Shown: positions 1 to 5,170, counted from the stretch's first letter. The stretch: DNA of 6,599 nucleotides from VGBK01 sp964548475 (GCA_964548475.1 CAZJRF010000103.1:1-6599), one strand, 5' to 3'. Made by a program: numbers and translations. Notes: generated by a model from the letters alone, not told the origin.

Positions 1-363
1 CGCTTCATCGCGCACCTCCCCGAGTGGCGCCTTCACTGTCCCCTCCCCAACGGCGACGGCGGCCTGCCGTCGGTGATGCCCCAGAGCGGCAACTGCGTGT
101 GGGGAGCGGTCTTCCAGGTGGACAACCGCAGCCTGGCGAAACTGAAGGCCCGGCACGCCGAAGAGGGACGGGTCGCCCAGACCGCGCAGGCCATGGACCG
201 CGAAGGACGGCGCCACCAGGTGGTGGTGTACGTCTGTGAGAACCCCGACGGCGAGCATCCGCCCGCCCGCTCCTACCTGGAGATGATGGTGGCCGGCAGC
301 CGCCACTGGCATCTCCCCGCCGGCTGGGTGGCCGGCCTCGAAGAGCACCTCAACGGCGGCTGA
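1..363 (+). CDS. Gamma-glutamylcyclotransferase-like protein, 3' part (5' end outside window)
   Basis: The reading frame is open from the first base to the TGA at 361-363, giving 120 visible residues, so the start lies upstream of the window. An internal GTG-ATG at 73-78 is not the natural start, because family-like sequence (RFIAHLPEWRLHC) precedes it. The fold signature is the stretch SGNCVWGAVFQV at visible residues 29-40. It corresponds to the family's 'xxVWGVLYxL' strand, followed by a helix LAKLKARHAEEGR in which Glu54 or Glu55 could be the catalytic acid/base. The C-terminal part (SYLEMMVAGSRHWHLPAGWV, about 91-110) matches the usual 'YL..m..GA..hgLP..Y' ending of bacterial members. 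Family members cyclise gamma-glutamyl amines to 5-oxoproline, but the substrate cannot be read from the sequence. The family call is fairly firm from motif pattern only, and the exact catalytic Glu is uncertain. Confidence 0.75.
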   Translation, partial: RFIAHLPEWRLHCPLPNGDGGLPSVMPQSGNCVWGAVFQVDNRSLAKLKARHAEEGRVAQTAQAMDREGRRHQVVVYVCENPDGEHPPARSYLEMMVAGSRHWHLPAGWVAGLEEHLNGG

Positions 364-365
364 CC

Positions 366-386
366 CGGGGGGAATGCCCCGTTCTC
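366..386 (+). terminator. Weak terminator-like hairpin after the cyclotransferase gene
   Basis: Just past the stop codon a 5-bp stem (CGGGG at 366-370 with CCCCG at 377-381) encloses GGAATG and is followed by TTCTC. The stem is short and the pyrimidine tail is not a true T-tract. It also overlaps the proposed rnpB -35 box, so it is only a candidate. Confidence 0.25.
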
Positions 387-410
387 AGCAGCGGTTGGCC
401 GCGCTACCGT
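382..410 (+). promoter_or_regulatory. Candidate sigma-70-type promoter of rnpB
   Basis: A -35-like TTCTCA (382-387, 4/6 to TTGACA) and a -10-like TACCGT (405-410, fitting TAnnnT) are separated by exactly 17 nt. Transcription would begin about 7 nt after the -10 box, at 417-418, which is where helix P1 of the RNase P RNA begins. The agreement of spacing and start point is the main support, since the boxes themselves are degenerate, as expected in a GC-rich genome. Confidence 0.45.
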
Positions 411-417
411 TCACCCG

Positions 418-776
418 GTGAGCCCGCCGGGCGGCCGCGGCGCTTCGGCGTCGAGGAAAGTCCGGACTCCACAGGGCACGGTGCTGGGTAACACCCAGGC
501 GGGGCAACCCGACGGAAAGTGGAACAGAGAGCAGACCGCCGATGGCCGCCCTGGCGGCACAGGCAAGGGTGAAACGGTGGTGTAAGAGACCACCAGCGCC
601 CCGGGCGACCGGGGCGGCTCGCCAAACCCCACCGGGAGCAAGGCCGAGCAGGGACCGGGTGGCCCGCCCCATGGTCCCGGGTAGGCCGCAAGAGCCCGTC
701 CGGCAACGGCGGGCCCAGATAGATGGCCGCCGCCGGTTTATGGCCGGCACAGAATCCGGCTTACAGGCGGGCTCAC
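418..776 (+). ncRNA. rnpB: RNase P RNA, bacterial type A (rnpB)
   Basis: This is the catalytic RNA of ribonuclease P, which cleaves the 5' leader from precursor tRNAs. The ends are set by a perfect 11-bp helix P1: GTGAGCCCGCC at 418-428 pairs with GGCGGGCTCAC at 766-776. The universally conserved blocks appear in the right order. GAGGAAAGTCCGGACTCC then ACAGGGCA (453-477) gives the 5' strand of P4 and CR-I. AGGGTGAAA lies near 567-575 in the specificity domain. CCAAACCCCACCGGGAGCAA starts near 622. CCAGATAGATGG is at 715-726, and ACAGAATCCGGCTTACAG at 749-766 is the 3' strand of P4. At about 359 nt it has type A size. A further pairing, TTCAC 410-414 with GTGAA 782-786, could extend the primary transcript. 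All ORFs that can be drawn through this region are spurious. Confidence 0.97.
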
Positions 777-791
777 ACGGTGTGAAGGCTT

Positions 792-814
792 CCTCCCGGT
801 CGCAGGCCGGGAGG
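792..814 (+). terminator. GC-rich hairpin downstream of rnpB, probable terminator
   Basis: An 8-bp perfect stem (CCTCCCGG 792-799 with CCGGGAGG 807-814, 7-nt loop) lies 16 nt after the end of helix P1. It is followed by GGGCTGTGTTACTTCT, which is only mildly T-rich. Its position fits termination or 3'-end formation of the RNase P RNA precursor. The absence of a clean T-tract keeps this tentative. Confidence 0.45.
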
Positions 815-828
815 GGGCTGTGTTACTT

Positions 829-853
829 CTCCCCCGGCCTCCGGCCGGGGGAG
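829..853. repeat. Palindrome, array copy A
   Basis: A perfect 11-bp stem (829-839 with 843-853) closes on the 3-nt loop TCC (840-842). It is the first unit of the array and is followed at 871-886 by the CCGAACCCAGAGGGGG block. It may also act as a second hairpin behind rnpB. Confidence 0.75.
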
Positions 854-934
854 ATGGGTGAGGCCGCAGGCCGAACCCAGAGGGGGAAGGCACATTCAGA
901 CCAGCCGAAGCGCGACCAACCACCCACCCCCTAA

Positions 935-960
935 CCCCCTCCCGCCCCCGCGGGAGGGGG
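935..960. repeat. Palindrome, array copy B
   Basis: A perfect 11-bp stem, CCCCCTCCCGC (935-945) with GCGGGAGGGGG (950-960), closes on a CCCC loop. It is preceded by CTAA and followed by the CCGAACCCAGAGGGGGCAAA block at 971-990. Confidence 0.75.
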
Positions 961-1028
961 AATCAGAAAGCCGAACCCAGAGGGGGCAAAACCGCGGATG
1001 AGCTGATGCGCGCCCTCTTGCCCCCCCC

Positions 1029-1060
1029 CTAACCCCCTCCCGCCCCCGGGGGTGGGGTAA
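1029..1060. repeat. Degenerate palindrome, array copy C
   Basis: The left half is identical to copy B over 20 bases (1029-1048). The right half has drifted to GGGGGTGGGGTAA, so the stem is imperfect. A run of nine C (1021-1029) precedes it. Confidence 0.6.
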
Positions 1061-1120
1061 ACACAACGCCCAACCCAGGGGGGGAAAGCCCGCGTATGCC
1101 CTCCGCCCCGCCCCGCATTG

Positions 1121-1146
1121 CCTCTCCCGGCGCACGCCGGGGGAGG
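1121..1146. repeat. Palindrome, array copy D
   Basis: An 11-bp stem with one G-U pair (1121-1131 with 1136-1146) closes on the loop GCAC. The related AGGGGGCAAA block follows at 1171-1180. Confidence 0.65.
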
Positions 1147-1221
1147 CGCGGACGGCGCAGCCGGCCGCGGAGGGGGCAAACAGCAACTCAGCAGAGCCGC
1201 GCCCTCTTGCCCCCTCCCTAG

Positions 1222-1248
1222 CCCTCCCCCGGCGAAGCCGGGGGAGGG
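1222..1248 (-). terminator. Palindrome, array copy E; possible terminator of the aquaporin gene
   Basis: A perfect 12-bp stem (1222-1233 with 1237-1248) with a GAA loop (TTC on the minus strand) starts about 11 nt beyond the aquaporin stop codon. That is the right place for a transcription terminator of the minus-strand gene. No T-tract follows, and the sequence clearly belongs to the repeat array, so any terminator role is probably acquired from the repeat. Confidence 0.4.
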
Positions 1249-1258
1249 GACAAGGACC

Positions 1259-2041
1259 TCAGTCCTGGTCGGGGCTGTCGTCGAAGCGGTCCTCGATGCG
1301 CTCGAAACCCCCTTCGATGCGGTCGCCGATGCGCTCCCCGGTCTCCTCGAACTCCTCGCCGACGGCCGCCACGTCGTCGCCCAGCCGGACGTCGCCCTCC
1401 ACGATGATCTTGTACAGCGCCCAGCCGACGATCGCCCCCAGGGCCGGGCCGGCGATGAACACCCAGAACCCGTCCCAGGTGCCGCCCAGCACGGCCGGCG
1501 CCAGGCTGCGGGCCGGGTTCACCGACGCGCCGGTCATCACCATGCCCACCAGCAGGACCACCGCGTAGGTGGCGCCCAGGCCGATGTACTTGGTGTGCGC
1601 CTCGCTCTTGAGGAGCACCAGCGCGGCGAACACAAACACCAGCGTCAGCACCGCCTCGGTGAAGAAGCCGGCCAGCTCGTTGATGCCGGAGCCCCGGTTC
1701 AGAGCGGTGTAGGTGAAGCCCACGTACTCGCGGTTCCACACCCAGGCCAGCAGCGCAGCCGCGCTCAAGGCCCCCGCCACCTGCATCACCCAGTAGGCGA
1801 GCATGTCGATCAGGCCGATCCGCCGGTCGAGGAAGGCAGCCAGGGAGACCGCCGGGTTGAAGTGCCCGCCGGAGACGCGCCCGACCGCGTACAAAGCCAC
1901 CATCAGGGCCAGGCCGAACCCGAGGCTGATGGCGAGGATGTCCCCGCCCCCCACCCCGGCGCCGATGATGGCCCCGGTACCGCCGCCTACCAGGATGAAC
2001 GTCCCGAAGAACTCGGCGGCGTATTTCTGCCAGGTCTTCAT
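1259..2041 (-). CDS. MIP-family channel (aquaporin-like) with acidic C-terminal tail
   Basis: A 260-residue integral membrane channel of the major intrinsic protein family, passing water or small neutral solutes across the cytoplasmic membrane. Both half-helix signatures are present: HFNPAVS with NPA at 62-64, and SVNPARS with NPA at 175-177, followed by the filter Arg178. Six membrane helices fit residues 8-29, 36-54, 80-102, 123-144, 152-170 and 190-213. By motif spacing to E. coli AqpZ (F43/H174/T183/R189) the filter here is Phe42/Leu163/Ala172/Arg178, so the water-channel histidine is missing. Ser179 rather than Asp follows the second NPAR, which is not glycerol-facilitator-like. Residues 217-260 form a tail with 17 acidic and 5 basic residues. 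Its hydrophobic positions (220, 224, 227, 231, 238, 242, 246, 249, 253) suggest an amphipathic helix. The ATG at 2041 has GGAAGGGAG about 5 nt upstream. The family is certain, the substrate is not. Confidence 0.93.
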   Translation of the reverse strand: MKTWQKYAAEFFGTFILVGGGTGAIIGAGVGGGDILAISLGFGLALMVALYAVGRVSGGHFNPAVSLAAFLDRRIGLIDMLAYWVMQVAGALSAAALLAWVWNREYVGFTYTALNRGSGINELAGFFTEAVLTLVFVFAALVLLKSEAHTKYIGLGATYAVVLLVGMVMTGASVNPARSLAPAVLGGTWDGFWVFIAGPALGAIVGWALYKIIVEGDVRLGDDVAAVGEEFEETGERIGDRIEGGFERIEDRFDDSPDQD

Positions 2042-2074
2042 GCAGGCTCCCTTCCTAGTTGCTTCCCCTGCATG
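2038..2074 (-). promoter_or_regulatory. Start-codon hairpin with overlapping mini-ORF in the aquaporin leader
   Basis: On the minus-strand transcript CATGCAGG (2074-2067) pairs perfectly over 8 bp with CCTGCATG (2046-2039). This puts the channel gene's ATG in the 3' arm and its Shine-Dalgarno GGAAGGGAG in the 20-nt loop. The 5' arm also carries an ATG (2073-2071) that opens an 11-codon frame, MQGKQLGREPA. Its TGA (2040-2038) overlaps the aquaporin ATG as ATGA. The geometry would suit translational control by start-codon sequestration or coupling. No clear Shine-Dalgarno precedes the mini-ORF. The pairing is visible, the function is inferred. Confidence 0.35.
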
Positions 2075-2218
2075 CCGCGGGACCCGGCGGACGCGCCGAC
2101 CGGCCCGGACGGTCTCACACTAGGCATCCCGGACCCCGGGCGACGCCCGGCCAACCGGCCGGGTGCCTCGCGGTTACGCGATCATGCGCCCCAGAGGAAC
2201 CCGTCGGAGGAGAACGAG
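2042..2218. promoter_or_regulatory. Divergent intergenic region between channel and F420 oxidoreductase genes
   Basis: This 177-bp gap must carry promoters for both directions, but no convincing -35/-10 pair is visible. A TAGTGT on the minus strand (2122-2117) is the best -10-like box and lacks a good partner. Two overlapping, mutually exclusive GC stems lie ahead of the plus-strand gene: 2136-2141 with 2145-2150 (6 bp, loop GAC), and 2146-2152 with 2157-2163 (7 bp, loop AACC). Chance pairing is common at this GC content. Confidence 0.35.
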
Positions 2219-3217
2219 GTGACGGCCTTCTACTACTTCTGCGGCCACGAGCAATGGCAGCCGGAGACCCTGGTGGAGCACGCCCTGGCCGCCGAGCGAG
2301 CCGGCTTCGACGGGCTGCTGGTCTCCGACCACTTCCACCCCTGGGTGGACGACCACGGCGCCGCCGGCTTCGCCTGGGCCACCCTGGGGGCCATCGCCCG
2401 CGCCACCGGGAAGGTCCGCCTCTGCACCGGGGTGGTCACCCCCCTGTTCCGCTTCCACCCGGCCGTAGTGGCCCAGGCGGCGGCCACCATCGACCGACTG
2501 TCGGGCGGGCGCTTTGAACTGGGCCTGGGCACGGGGGAGAACCTGAACGAGGGCCCGCTGGGCTACTCCTTCCCCTCCTACCGGGAGCGGGCCGAGCGCA
2601 TCCGGGAAGCCCTGGAGTTCATACGCCGCCTACTAGTCGGGGAGAATGTCACCTTCTCCGGGGATCACTTCCGCACCGACCGGGCCCGCCTGTACAGCCC
2701 GCCGGTGCGCCGGGTGCCCATCCGCCTGGCGGCCGGAGGGCCCAAGTCGGCCGCCCTCGCCGCCGAGCACACCGACGGTCTGATCACCAGCGTCAAAGAC
2801 CCCCAGGAGACGCTGGCCAAAGTCGTGGAGCCGGCCCGGGCGGCCGCCGCCGCCGCCGGCCGCCCCTCCCCCACCGTGCTCACCACCCGGTGGACGGTGC
2901 ACGCCGTCGACCCCGACGAGGCCTGGCAAGCCCTGCTCCCCTGGCGGGGCTTGCGCGCCCCGGGCCGCCTGGAGGCAGTGGACCCCGAGGACCTGCGCCG
3001 CCGGGCCGACGCCCTGCCCCGCGAAGAAGTGCTGGCCCGATACCCGATCGTGGCCGGGCCCGAGGAGATGGTGCAGGAGTACCGCCCGCTGATCGAGCAA
3101 GTCGGGGCCGACATCGTCACCATCCAGGTCACCTCGCTGCACCAGGAGGAGACCATCGCCCTGCTCGGAGAGAAGGTGCTCCCCCGGTTGCGATCACTCG
3201 CGCCGCCCGGGCCGTAG
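2219..3217 (+). CDS. fgd: F420-dependent oxidoreductase, glucose-6-phosphate dehydrogenase family
   Basis: A 332-residue luciferase-like monooxygenase-superfamily TIM barrel that should use the deazaflavin coenzyme F420. Landmarks line up with M. tuberculosis Fgd1. Glu11 lies in HEQW, His38 and Trp42 in VSDHFHPW (Fgd1 His40, Trp44), and Glu107 in GTGENLNE (Fgd1 Glu109). The phosphate-binding positions Lys198/Lys259/Arg283 correspond by eye to Lys193, Arg250 and Arg274, so a sugar-phosphate substrate is plausible, with one Lys-to-Arg change. If it is a true Fgd it oxidises glucose 6-phosphate to 6-phosphogluconolactone in the cytoplasm and supplies reduced F420. Other members of this subfamily act on different substrates, so the symbol is tentative. 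The start is the GTG at 2219 with GGAGG (2206-2210) 8 nt upstream. The frame stays open far upstream, but only as a shadow of the channel gene. The downstream permease begins 10 nt later. Confidence 0.88.
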   Translation: MTAFYYFCGHEQWQPETLVEHALAAERAGFDGLLVSDHFHPWVDDHGAAGFAWATLGAIARATGKVRLCTGVVTPLFRFHPAVVAQAAATIDRLSGGRFELGLGTGENLNEGPLGYSFPSYRERAERIREALEFIRRLLVGENVTFSGDHFRTDRARLYSPPVRRVPIRLAAGGPKSAALAAEHTDGLITSVKDPQETLAKVVEPARAAAAAAGRPSPTVLTTRWTVHAVDPDEAWQALLPWRGLRAPGRLEAVDPEDLRRRADALPREEVLARYPIVAGPEEMVQEYRPLIEQVGADIVTIQVTSLHQEETIALLGEKVLPRLRSLAPPGP

Positions 3218-3227
3218 CATTCCCCCC

Positions 3228-4037
3228 GTGCGACGGGTCCTCACCGCCTCCTTGCTCGGCGCCTTCGCTGGGGTGCTCGGCGGGTTGTTCGGCATCGGCG
3301 GCGGCCTGGTGATGGTGCCGGGCATGGTGCTGCTGCTGGCCATGCCCCAGCACCGGGCCCACGCCACCTCGCTGGCAGCCATGATCGCTTCGGCCTCCGC
3401 CGCGGTGGTCCCCCTCGCCCTCGCCGACCGGATCGACTGGGACACCGGCGGCTTCCTGCTGGTCGGCTCCATCGGGGGCGCCTACCTGGGAGCCCGGATC
3501 TTCGCCCGCATCCCGGAGGTCTGGCTGGCCGGCGGCTTCGTGGCCCTGGCCCTGGCCTCGGCGGCGCGCATGTACCTGGAGGGGGACGCGCCCGCGACGG
3601 CGGCCACCGGCACGCCGGGCATCGACGCCTCCTGGGCCGGGGTGGTCGGGTTCGTCCTGGTCGGCTTCGTGGCCGGGGTCCTGGGAGCGGTGATGGGGGT
3701 GGGCGGGGGCATCATCTACGTGCCCGCGCTGGTCACCCTCTACGGCTTCGAGCAGCACCTGGGCCAGGGGACCTCGCTGGCGGTGATCGTGCCCACCGCG
3801 CTGGTGGCGGCCCTGGTCCACAGCCGGCGAGGCCAGGTGGATTGGCGCCTCGCCCTGCTCCTCGGCGCGGGGGGACTGGTCGGCGGCTGGCTGGGCGCCC
3901 TCCTTGCCCTGGCCCTCGACGCCCCCCTGCTGCGCACGCTGTTCGCCTCGTTCCTGGTGCTGATGGCGCTGCGTATGCTGTGGCGCACGTGGCGGCGGGC
4001 CCGGCCCCGGCCGGAAGCGGAGACCCCCGTCCCCTAG
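3228..4037 (+). CDS. TauE/SafE-family (DUF81) membrane permease
   Basis: A 269-residue polytopic membrane protein of the TauE/SafE family, whose members are implicated in export of sulfite, sulfoacetate and other organosulfur anions or in anion uptake. The family's internal duplication is plain. GIGGG (22-26) with VP (30-31) and HATSLA (45-50) recur as GVGGG (157-161), VP (165-166) and QGTSLA (180-185), each offset by exactly 135 residues. About seven or eight membrane segments are expected, and the two halves are joined by a polar stretch near 117-135. The C-terminus is basic (RTWRRARPRPE). The start is the GTG at 3228. There is no Shine-Dalgarno in the CCCCCC run before it, and the gene lies 10 nt after the oxidoreductase stop, so translation is probably coupled to that gene. 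Substrate is not deducible. Confidence 0.88.
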   Translation: MRRVLTASLLGAFAGVLGGLFGIGGGLVMVPGMVLLLAMPQHRAHATSLAAMIASASAAVVPLALADRIDWDTGGFLLVGSIGGAYLGARIFARIPEVWLAGGFVALALASAARMYLEGDAPATAATGTPGIDASWAGVVGFVLVGFVAGVLGAVMGVGGGIIYVPALVTLYGFEQHLGQGTSLAVIVPTALVAALVHSRRGQVDWRLALLLGAGGLVGGWLGALLALALDAPLLRTLFASFLVLMALRMLWRTWRRARPRPEAETPVP

Positions 4038-4052
4038 ATCGGGCGCGGCCCC

Positions 4053-4460
4053 TCAGGCATCGAGGGCGGCGTTGGCCAGCTCGTCGGCCAGCGAGTTCCG
4101 CTCGCGTGGCACCTCCTCGAAGGCCACCTCCTCGAACTGTTGCACCAGCCCCGCCGCCTCCCGGGCCAGGGGCCTTAACCCGGGAGCTTTCACCCGGTAC
4201 TTGCCGGTCATCTGGCGCACCAGCAGCTCGCTGTCGCTGCGCACCAGCAGGCGGCTCACTCCCGCCTCCCGGGCCGCCTGCAGGCCGGCGATGAGCGCCC
4301 GGTACTCGGCCACGTTGTTGGTGGCCTGGCCGATCTGCTCGGAGACGGCGGCCACCGGCTCCACTCGGCCCGGAGCGAAGAGGATCGCCCCCATGGCGGC
4401 CGGCCCGGGGTTGCCCCGGGCCGCCCCGTCGCAGTAGAGCACGTGGCGCTCGCCGCTCAT
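4053..4460 (-). CDS. rnhA: Ribonuclease HI, single-domain
   Basis: A 135-residue RNase H-fold nuclease that cleaves the RNA strand of RNA-DNA hybrids. All four carboxylates of the catalytic site are present: Asp11 in YCDGAARGNPGP, Glu52 in NNVAEYRALIAGL, Asp76 in RSDSELLVRQM and Asp126 in RNSLADELAN. The GNPGP and KYRVK (87-91) stretches are typical of the actinobacterial/archaeal-type branch. The mycobacterial counterpart Rv2228c carries an extra C-terminal phosphatase (CobC-like) domain, which is absent here. The ATG at 4460-4458 overlaps the stop of the upstream zinc-ribbon gene as ATGA. The frame extends further upstream, but that part (Pro/Ala/Arg-rich) is a shadow of the zinc-ribbon gene. 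The gene ends 15 nt from the stop of the convergent permease. Confidence 0.93.
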   Translation of the reverse strand: MSGERHVLYCDGAARGNPGPAAMGAILFAPGRVEPVAAVSEQIGQATNNVAEYRALIAGLQAAREAGVSRLLVRSDSELLVRQMTGKYRVKAPGLRPLAREAAGLVQQFEEVAFEEVPRERNSLADELANAALDA

Positions 4461-5170
4461 TGGGGCACCAGGATCCGGCGGCAGTGCAAACAGCGGGGCG
4501 GGTACTCCCGCAGCACCTGGACCTGCTCGGCGGCGGTCAGGCGCAGATGGCACCCCCCGCACACCCTCTCGGCCAGACGGCCCACCGCCACCCCCTCCTT
4601 ATGAGGGCGAAGCTCCTCGTACAGGGCCAGCAGGTCGGGAGCGATCAGGGGGACGATGTCGCGCTTGCGGGCTTCCGCCCGGGCGATGTCGCCGTCGATC
4701 ACCTGCCACTCGGCCTTGATGACTCCGTCCAGGCGGTCCTTCTCCGACTGGGCCGCCGCCCGCTCCTCGCGCAGACCGGCCACCTCGGCCTCGATCTTCT
4801 CCCGGGCGTCGAGCAACTCCAGGATGTGATCCTCGCGCTCGGAGATGTGACGGCGCAGCGACTCCACCTCCAGACGCATGGCCTCGGCCTCGCGGGCGCT
4901 CAGCCCCCCCGCGTACAGGCGACGCTCTTCGCGCTGCAGCTTCTGCTCGGCCACGTCGAGCTCCCCTTGAGCCTTGTCGGCGTCGAGGCTGTGCTGACGC
5001 AGGCGGTCGTCCGCCTCGGCCAGACGGCCGTCGAGGGTGGCTACCTGTTCGTGCGCCGCCCGGTACTGCTCGAGCTCGGGCATGGACTGACGCCGATGCA
5101 GCAGGCGGTCGATGTCCAGGTCCACCACCTGCAGATCGAGCAGGTCCTCCAGGCTGCGGAATTCCTCCAT
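4457..5170 (-). CDS. Coiled-coil C4 zinc-ribbon protein (Rv2229c/DUF164-like)
   Basis: A 237-residue protein with a long charged coiled coil (about 5-165, rich in Glu/Arg/Leu heptads such as LDLQVVDLDIDRLLHRR). It ends in a C-terminal zinc ribbon with Cys204-x2-Cys207 in VCGGCHL and Cys227-x2-Cys230 in RCLHCRR. The layout matches the family that includes M. tuberculosis Rv2229c and chlamydial CT398. The biochemical role is not settled. A nucleic-acid or protein-scaffold function is inferred from the ribbon and coiled coil. The ATG at 5170-5168 is preceded by GGGAGAGG about 5 nt upstream. It is the first gene of a two-gene operon with RNase HI (ATGA overlap), an order that also occurs in mycobacteria. 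There the Nif3-like gene (Rv2230c) comes first, but here it is not adjacent. Confidence 0.88.
   Translation of the reverse strand: MEEFRSLEDLLDLQVVDLDIDRLLHRRQSMPELEQYRAAHEQVATLDGRLAEADDRLRQHSLDADKAQGELDVAEQKLQREERRLYAGGLSAREAEAMRLEVESLRRHISEREDHILELLDAREKIEAEVAGLREERAAAQSEKDRLDGVIKAEWQVIDGDIARAEARKRDIVPLIAPDLLALYEELRPHKEGVAVGRLAERVCGGCHLRLTAAEQVQVLREYPPRCLHCRRILVPQ

Larger units (their letters stand above)
829..1249. repeat. Array of about five degenerate palindromic repeats, ~100-bp period, in the rnpB-aquaporin gap
   Basis: The non-coding stretch 815-1258 is filled by related copies of a composite unit. Each has a CCC(C)TCCC...GGGAGGGG palindrome, followed about 45-50 bp later by a block like CCGAACCCAGAGGGGGCAAA. 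Palindromes begin at about 829, 935, 1033, 1121 and 1222, that is every 88-106 bp. Direct evidence of common descent includes 20 identical bases CTAACCCCCTCCCGCCCCCG at 931-950 and 1029-1048. A 16-base identity CCGAACCCAGAGGGGG occurs at 871-886 and 971-986, with diverged copies at 1069-1087 and 1161-1180. GCGCCCTCTTGCCCC is found at 1010-1024 and 1199-1213. GAGGGGGCAA can also pair with the following TTGCCCCC(TC), giving a second stem per unit. It resembles the REP-like extragenic palindromes with CCCTAACCC...GGGAGGGG sequence seen in many genomes. No coding function is visible, and ORFs drawn here have repeat-driven low-complexity translations. Confidence 0.8.

Noticed and set aside
385..934. 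Several open frames on both strands across and beyond the RNase P RNA
   Set aside because: They overlap a structured RNA with all the conserved rnpB blocks and give Arg/Pro/Gly-rich translations typical of GC-rich shadow frames.
1021..1029. Run of nine C as a phase-variable tract
   Set aside because: It lies in non-coding repeat sequence with no reading frame or spaced promoter boxes that slippage would switch.
896..1186. Minus-strand open frame of 96 codons in the repeat array
   Set aside because: Its translation is Gly/Arg/Pro repeats imposed by the palindromes, and no ribosome binding site or known motif is present.
829..1249. CRISPR array
   Set aside because: Repeats are degenerate, of unequal length, with conserved rather than unique intervening sequence, and no cas genes are present.
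1118..2218. N-terminal extension of the F420 oxidoreductase frame, making a ~699-residue protein
   Set aside because: The upstream part is the antisense of the aquaporin gene and the repeat array, is His/Gln/Arg-rich low complexity, and lacks a ribosome binding site. Family similarity begins right after the GTG at 2219, which has GGAGG upstream.
4461..4562. Upstream extension of RNase HI (34 extra residues from 4562)
   Set aside because: The extra residues are Pro/Ala/Arg-rich and lie in the zinc-ribbon coding region. The ATG at 4460 in an ATGA overlap starts just before the conserved first strand.
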